Assembly: GCA_964441335.1 (NCBI GenBank)
Contig: CAYTUI010000015.1
Location: 1-33,054 of the forward strand
Origin: CAYTUI01 sp964441335
GTDB lineage: Bacteria; Patescibacteriota; Patescibacteriia; UBA1558; 2-01-FULL-52-15
DNA: 33,054 nucleotides
Direction of reading: 5' to 3'
A program made the position numbers and the translations under genes. Under the pieces are notes generated by a model that had not been told where the DNA came from, ran no database searches, and worked only from the letters and a program-made list of their open reading frames with translations. Each line of letters opens with the position of its first letter. Within the stretch, counting starts at the first letter, position 1. This document shows, in pieces, positions 30,153 to 33,054 of the stretch.

Positions 30153-30485
30153 AATTTTTGTTCAGCCTAATTCGCCGTTTTCGGGCTATGTGGTTAACCT
30201 CCCCTTTGGAAAGGGGAGGAATTGAAGGAGAGGATTGAATTATACGATGTGTGTAATCGAGGCGTCCTTTTTCTCAAAGTGATTTACAGGATGTATGTAT
30301 TCTAATAGAATTACCTTAGTAATAGTTCTTAGAAAAATAAAATAGCCGTCTTAAATTTAAAATTTAGATCATTAAATTTGATTGTGTCGCATTTTAGTTG
30401 CTAAAAAGCAAAGCCGTCGGAAGTCGCAGCAGACAACAAAAATGTTGATTAATATGATGCCTTGCAACTCTATTTGAATATTCTT
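30153..30485. other. Non-coding stretch before RHS3
   Basis: A perfect hairpin CCTCCCCTTT/AAAGGGGAGG (30198-30219) could end the upstream operon. The rest is AT-rich, with no gene seen. A promoter for RHS3 is expected here, but no convincing box pair was found. Confidence 0.5.
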
Positions 30486-31661
30486 ATGAAAACGGGGAAA
30501 TTTGTATATTTGATGCTGATTGTTTTAATGGCGGTGATATTTAGCGTTACTAGTATATTTTTCGTTGCCTACGCCGCTGAACAAAATAGCTATTACGCTG
30601 ATAAGTATTTTGAACGGAAAGAGCTGCTAAACGGCGGTTACCAGGAAATAAAGCATATTTATCTGGAAGATGTACCCATTGCCGATATTATTTATGATTC
30701 AACAACTGGCGAAACTAAGACGGTTTATATAACGCCTGATCATTTAAACAGCGCTTCTATAATAACAGACGAGCAGGGTCAGGTTGAAGAACTTCATGAT
30801 TATTATCCTTTTGGCGATCAGAACTATCAACAGCAGGCATCCGATTCGGTCGTTAATAATTTATATACCGGTAAGGAGTTAGATTCGGAAAGCTCCTTGT
30901 ATTATTATGGCGCGCGTTATTATGATTCGGCGGTCGGCAAGTTTATATCCATAGATCCATATAATCAAAGATTGCCTCAACTTGATGATCAGAAATTAAA
31001 GATGTTTTTGACCAATCCACAGCAATTAAATTTTTATTCTTATACGTCTAATAATCCGGTCAATAGAGTGGATCCGAACGGAGAGTTGGATGAGAGGGCG
31101 ATATTTAACCCAACCAGTCCGTCTCAGTTATTATTCTGGCAAGGTGTTTCTGAGGCGTATTTGCGACGTAAAGAGGGTTTTTATGCTTCAGCGGCGCTGT
31201 TACAACATTCTCTTTCGTGGAAGCCCGATAATATTACTATAAATGGATATAATCAGAATAGTTATGGTAAAATCATAGATCAGATACAAGACTCTGATGA
31301 TTATAAAAATTTTGTTCGGGATCGAATTAATGTGGCAGAGGCGAGGGGATTAAACGAGTTTTATTTTGAAGGAGGACAGGGTACTGATAACCCAAAAGAT
31401 TATTTAATATTTGGTGAGGGTGATTTGAAATACTCACTACACAGATCAAGCATTTATCTCACAGGATCAAAGACGGACGATGGCAGTTGGCGGGTTGGTG
31501 TAATGTTAAATGATACTTATGATTATGAACTAAAATTTAAAGACTATTTTAATGATTTTAAGGCAACCGTTGGCGCTAACTCCGCTTTTCTTAGTCAACA
31601 ATTGGGCGTAGTAAGTAATTATGATATTAGTATAATTTTTGATGATAAAATATATAAGTAG
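30486..31661 (+). CDS. RHS3: secreted mini-RHS protein with type A C-terminal domain
   Basis: 391 residues from ATG 30486 (a TTG eight codons upstream is less likely). Signal segment about 6-30, ending AYA-A. RHS core at about 55-199: YITPDHLNSASIITDEQGQV, DYYPFGDQ, YTGKELDSESSLYYYGARYYD, NFYSYTSNNPVNRVDPNG, with DPNG (196-199) in place of DPDG. The C-terminal domain is homologous to that of RHS1 (FW...AYLR, HSLSWKP, FGEGDLKYSLH, DGSWRVGVMLNDTYDY, NYDISIIFDD). It is followed after one base by two related membrane-anchored proteins. Confidence 0.85.
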   Translation: MKTGKFVYLMLIVLMAVIFSVTSIFFVAYAAEQNSYYADKYFERKELLNGGYQEIKHIYLEDVPIADIIYDSTTGETKTVYITPDHLNSASIITDEQGQVEELHDYYPFGDQNYQQQASDSVVNNLYTGKELDSESSLYYYGARYYDSAVGKFISIDPYNQRLPQLDDQKLKMFLTNPQQLNFYSYTSNNPVNRVDPNGELDERAIFNPTSPSQLLFWQGVSEAYLRRKEGFYASAALLQHSLSWKPDNITINGYNQNSYGKIIDQIQDSDDYKNFVRDRINVAEARGLNEFYFEGGQGTDNPKDYLIFGEGDLKYSLHRSSIYLTGSKTDDGSWRVGVMLNDTYDYELKFKDYFNDFKATVGANSAFLSQQLGVVSNYDISIIFDDKIYK

Positions 31662-31662
31662 T

Positions 31663-32226
31663 ATGATATCAACTAAGAAAAAAGTAATTATCGTTGGAGC
31701 ACTGGTGGTTTTGTTTGGCGTCTTTTTTATCAAATTGCATCAGTATCATATTACTGAAGTCCAGTCAAAGTGTCGCTATTTAAGAAGTGAAAGATATGGT
31801 GGGACCCTCGACATTATCTATTTTGAAAATTGTTTCGGGGTAATATCCATCGAATCTTCTGCTTACTTTGGTACAAATAGGAAACGTATGCCATATACCA
31901 TCCGTGATGATAAGCATAATTATGATATTACAACAGTGGCAGATAAAACTAATTATAAATTAGTGAGAGATAATCTATACATTTATGATGATTACTTCCC
32001 ACTTATTGCCGCTCCAGATCGTTTGGATCCAGTGAATTATGGAGAGCGGTTTTTCGTTGATGGAGAACTGCAGAGTTTTACTTATCCTCATCTAGTTGAT
32101 GTACCAAAATATATTAAAGTTGATATTAATACCGGGGAAGTTTTGATACATACAAATAGCTTAGATGAAATCAGTGATTCTGATAGGAGTGAGTTTGAGA
32201 AGCTAAAAGCAGATGTTGGTAAATAG
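31663..32226 (+). CDS. Im3a: membrane-anchored presumed immunity protein for RHS3
   Basis: 187 residues from the ATG at 31663, one base after the RHS3 stop. An in-frame start at 31642 would overlap RHS3. There is one membrane helix (about 8-24) and an outer domain with two early cysteines. It is clearly homologous to Im3b (YTIRDDKHNYDI with YTLQDHKNEYEI; DVPKYIKVDINTGEVLI with DIPKYFAVDIYSGEVII) and more distantly to Im1. The next gene starts 14 nt before its stop. Confidence 0.68.
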   Translation: MISTKKKVIIVGALVVLFGVFFIKLHQYHITEVQSKCRYLRSERYGGTLDIIYFENCFGVISIESSAYFGTNRKRMPYTIRDDKHNYDITTVADKTNYKLVRDNLYIYDDYFPLIAAPDRLDPVNYGERFFVDGELQSFTYPHLVDVPKYIKVDINTGEVLIHTNSLDEISDSDRSEFEKLKADVGK

Positions 32227-32740
32227 AGCAATTTATATATGGGTAGCATCAATATTCATGGTTCTATTGGTAAATTATTTTTTTAGCTTTGATAAACCCG
32301 ATGAGTTTAATTGCTCCGATCTGGTAAATAAGCAATCATATCTAGTTTTTGGATCTGACATCCAGTATGTTGCTTGTTATGGAGTTATTACTGTGGATAA
32401 GGATATTTCTGATCCAAATAGCAGGTATGCTTATACTCTGCAGGATCATAAGAATGAGTATGAAATAGCGGTTTTACCGCACTACAATTCCTACAAATTA
32501 TTTGGTGCTAAGTTGTTGTTCTATTATATAGACCCTAGGCCAAAGGATAATACTGATTGGGGATTAAATTTCTTCATTGATGGGAAAGATCAGATTATTA
32601 TTTATTATTCTTATGATGATATACCGAAATATTTTGCTGTTGATATTTATTCTGGAGAAGTAATAATCTATCCTAACTATCTTAATGAAATTCCGGAAGC
32701 GGAGCGCGCAATATTTATGGAGCTGGAGAAAAAAGTTTAA
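32213..32740 (+). CDS. Im3b: second membrane-anchored presumed immunity protein
   Basis: 175 residues. N-terminal membrane helix about 5-25, then an outer domain with two cysteines (CSDL..., VACYGV). Paralog of Im3a through most of its length. The two overlap by 14 nt. Keeping two related genes behind one toxin suggests protection against RHS3 and a related variant, or a leftover from toxin exchange; this is inference. Confidence 0.68.
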   Translation: MLVNRAIYIWVASIFMVLLVNYFFSFDKPDEFNCSDLVNKQSYLVFGSDIQYVACYGVITVDKDISDPNSRYAYTLQDHKNEYEIAVLPHYNSYKLFGAKLLFYYIDPRPKDNTDWGLNFFIDGKDQIIIYYSYDDIPKYFAVDIYSGEVIIYPNYLNEIPEAERAIFMELEKKV

Positions 32741-32813
32741 CGCGGTTAATGATGCAAGTTTAATTGGGAATAGGGGATTACCTCATTGATTTAATAGGTC
32801 GCATTAGACTCAT

Positions 32814-32973
32814 CGGGATTGCTTCGCCACGCTTAGCGTGGCTTCGTCGTCCCTCTGGCCTTCGGCCATCGGGCCCCCTCGCAATATCTGTATTAAATTA
32901 TGCGGCAATGGGACGTTATTCTCGATATTAAATACGGATACTGCGAGCCAACAGGCGAAGCAGTCCCGAAATA
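32814..32973. repeat. Palindromic border repeat, right copy
   Basis: CGGGATTGCTTCGCC (32814-32828) is inverse to GGCGAAGCAGTCCCG near the end. Inner hairpins CCACGC-TTA-GCGTGG and TGGCC-TTC-GGCCA. The last 50 nt repeat 21312-21361 (48 of 50). No gene is seen in 32741-33054. Confidence 0.8.
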
Positions 32974-33054
32974 TTTCAACAGACGTCAATATCGAGTTTT
33001 GTTTTAACTAAGGACATTTGGCACTTTTAAAGATAACATCTCATTAGGTGTTTT

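Noticed and set aside
1..33054. UGA reassigned to an amino acid, as in some CPR lineages
   Set aside because: Several genes end properly at TGA followed by terminators, and full-length proteins do not need TGA read-through.

Overview
The window looks like a chromosomal contig of a Candidate Phyla Radiation (Patescibacteria, probably Parcubacteria-group) bacterium. The evidence is compact AT-rich housekeeping genes (dnaE, rodA, rplY, rpmE, prfA, prmC, rpsB, tsf, gap, cysS), many short lineage-specific proteins, dispersed 7-bp tandem repeats and palindromes, a four-helix-bundle IVP gene, and small RHS proteins with signal peptides. TGA is used as a stop (for example at 2633, 14251 and 17338), so the code is standard table 11. 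This placement is inferred from gene content; no 16S gene is present.

Layout of 1-20.5 kb: housekeeping genes are interleaved with a second gene class. The housekeeping and AT-rich genes include several with a -10 box 5-6 nt before the start codon, which predicts leaderless mRNAs (1095-1415 minus, 1595, 13289 minus, 19158, 20636). The second class consists of short, GC-richer genes of unknown function. Most have a TTGACA-type promoter, a strong AAGGAGG-type ribosome site, often a leader with small hairpins, and a strong terminator. They sit as self-contained units between housekeeping genes: 2594-3696, 7045-7964, 8904-9242, 9346-9876, 13319-14287, 16358-17382 and 18714-19118. One leader (9779-9831) has three successive 5-bp hairpins with the same GATA loop but different stem sequences. 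A 50-residue protein with 11 cysteines (15983-16135) follows tsf and resembles a metallothionein.

The region from 20.5 kb to the end is accessory. A four-helix-bundle gene lies between 34-bp inverted repeats (20538-21067). An island of about 11 kb follows (21605-32740), bordered on both sides by direct copies of a palindromic repeat (21249-21361 and 32814-32973). It carries three 'mini-RHS' proteins, each with a signal peptide, one RHS core and a variable C-terminal domain, and each followed by a likely immunity gene. RHS1 and RHS3 share one C-terminal domain family and are followed by related membrane-anchored proteins. RHS2 has an unrelated, nuclease-like C-terminus and is followed by a soluble protein made of two repeats. 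Between them lie a 7TM-GAF protein, three tandem 7TM proteins without output domains, a degenerate asparaginase-like protein and a nucleoside-deoxyribosyltransferase-like/ribbon-helix-helix fusion. Short overlaps suggest that most of this is transcribed together. The working reading is a secreted toxin-immunity island with its own membrane sensors.

Cautions: there is a 10-N assembly gap at 2254-2263. Two genes (3046-3239 minus and 8073-8839 plus) each carry a single-base frameshift that may be a sequencing error.
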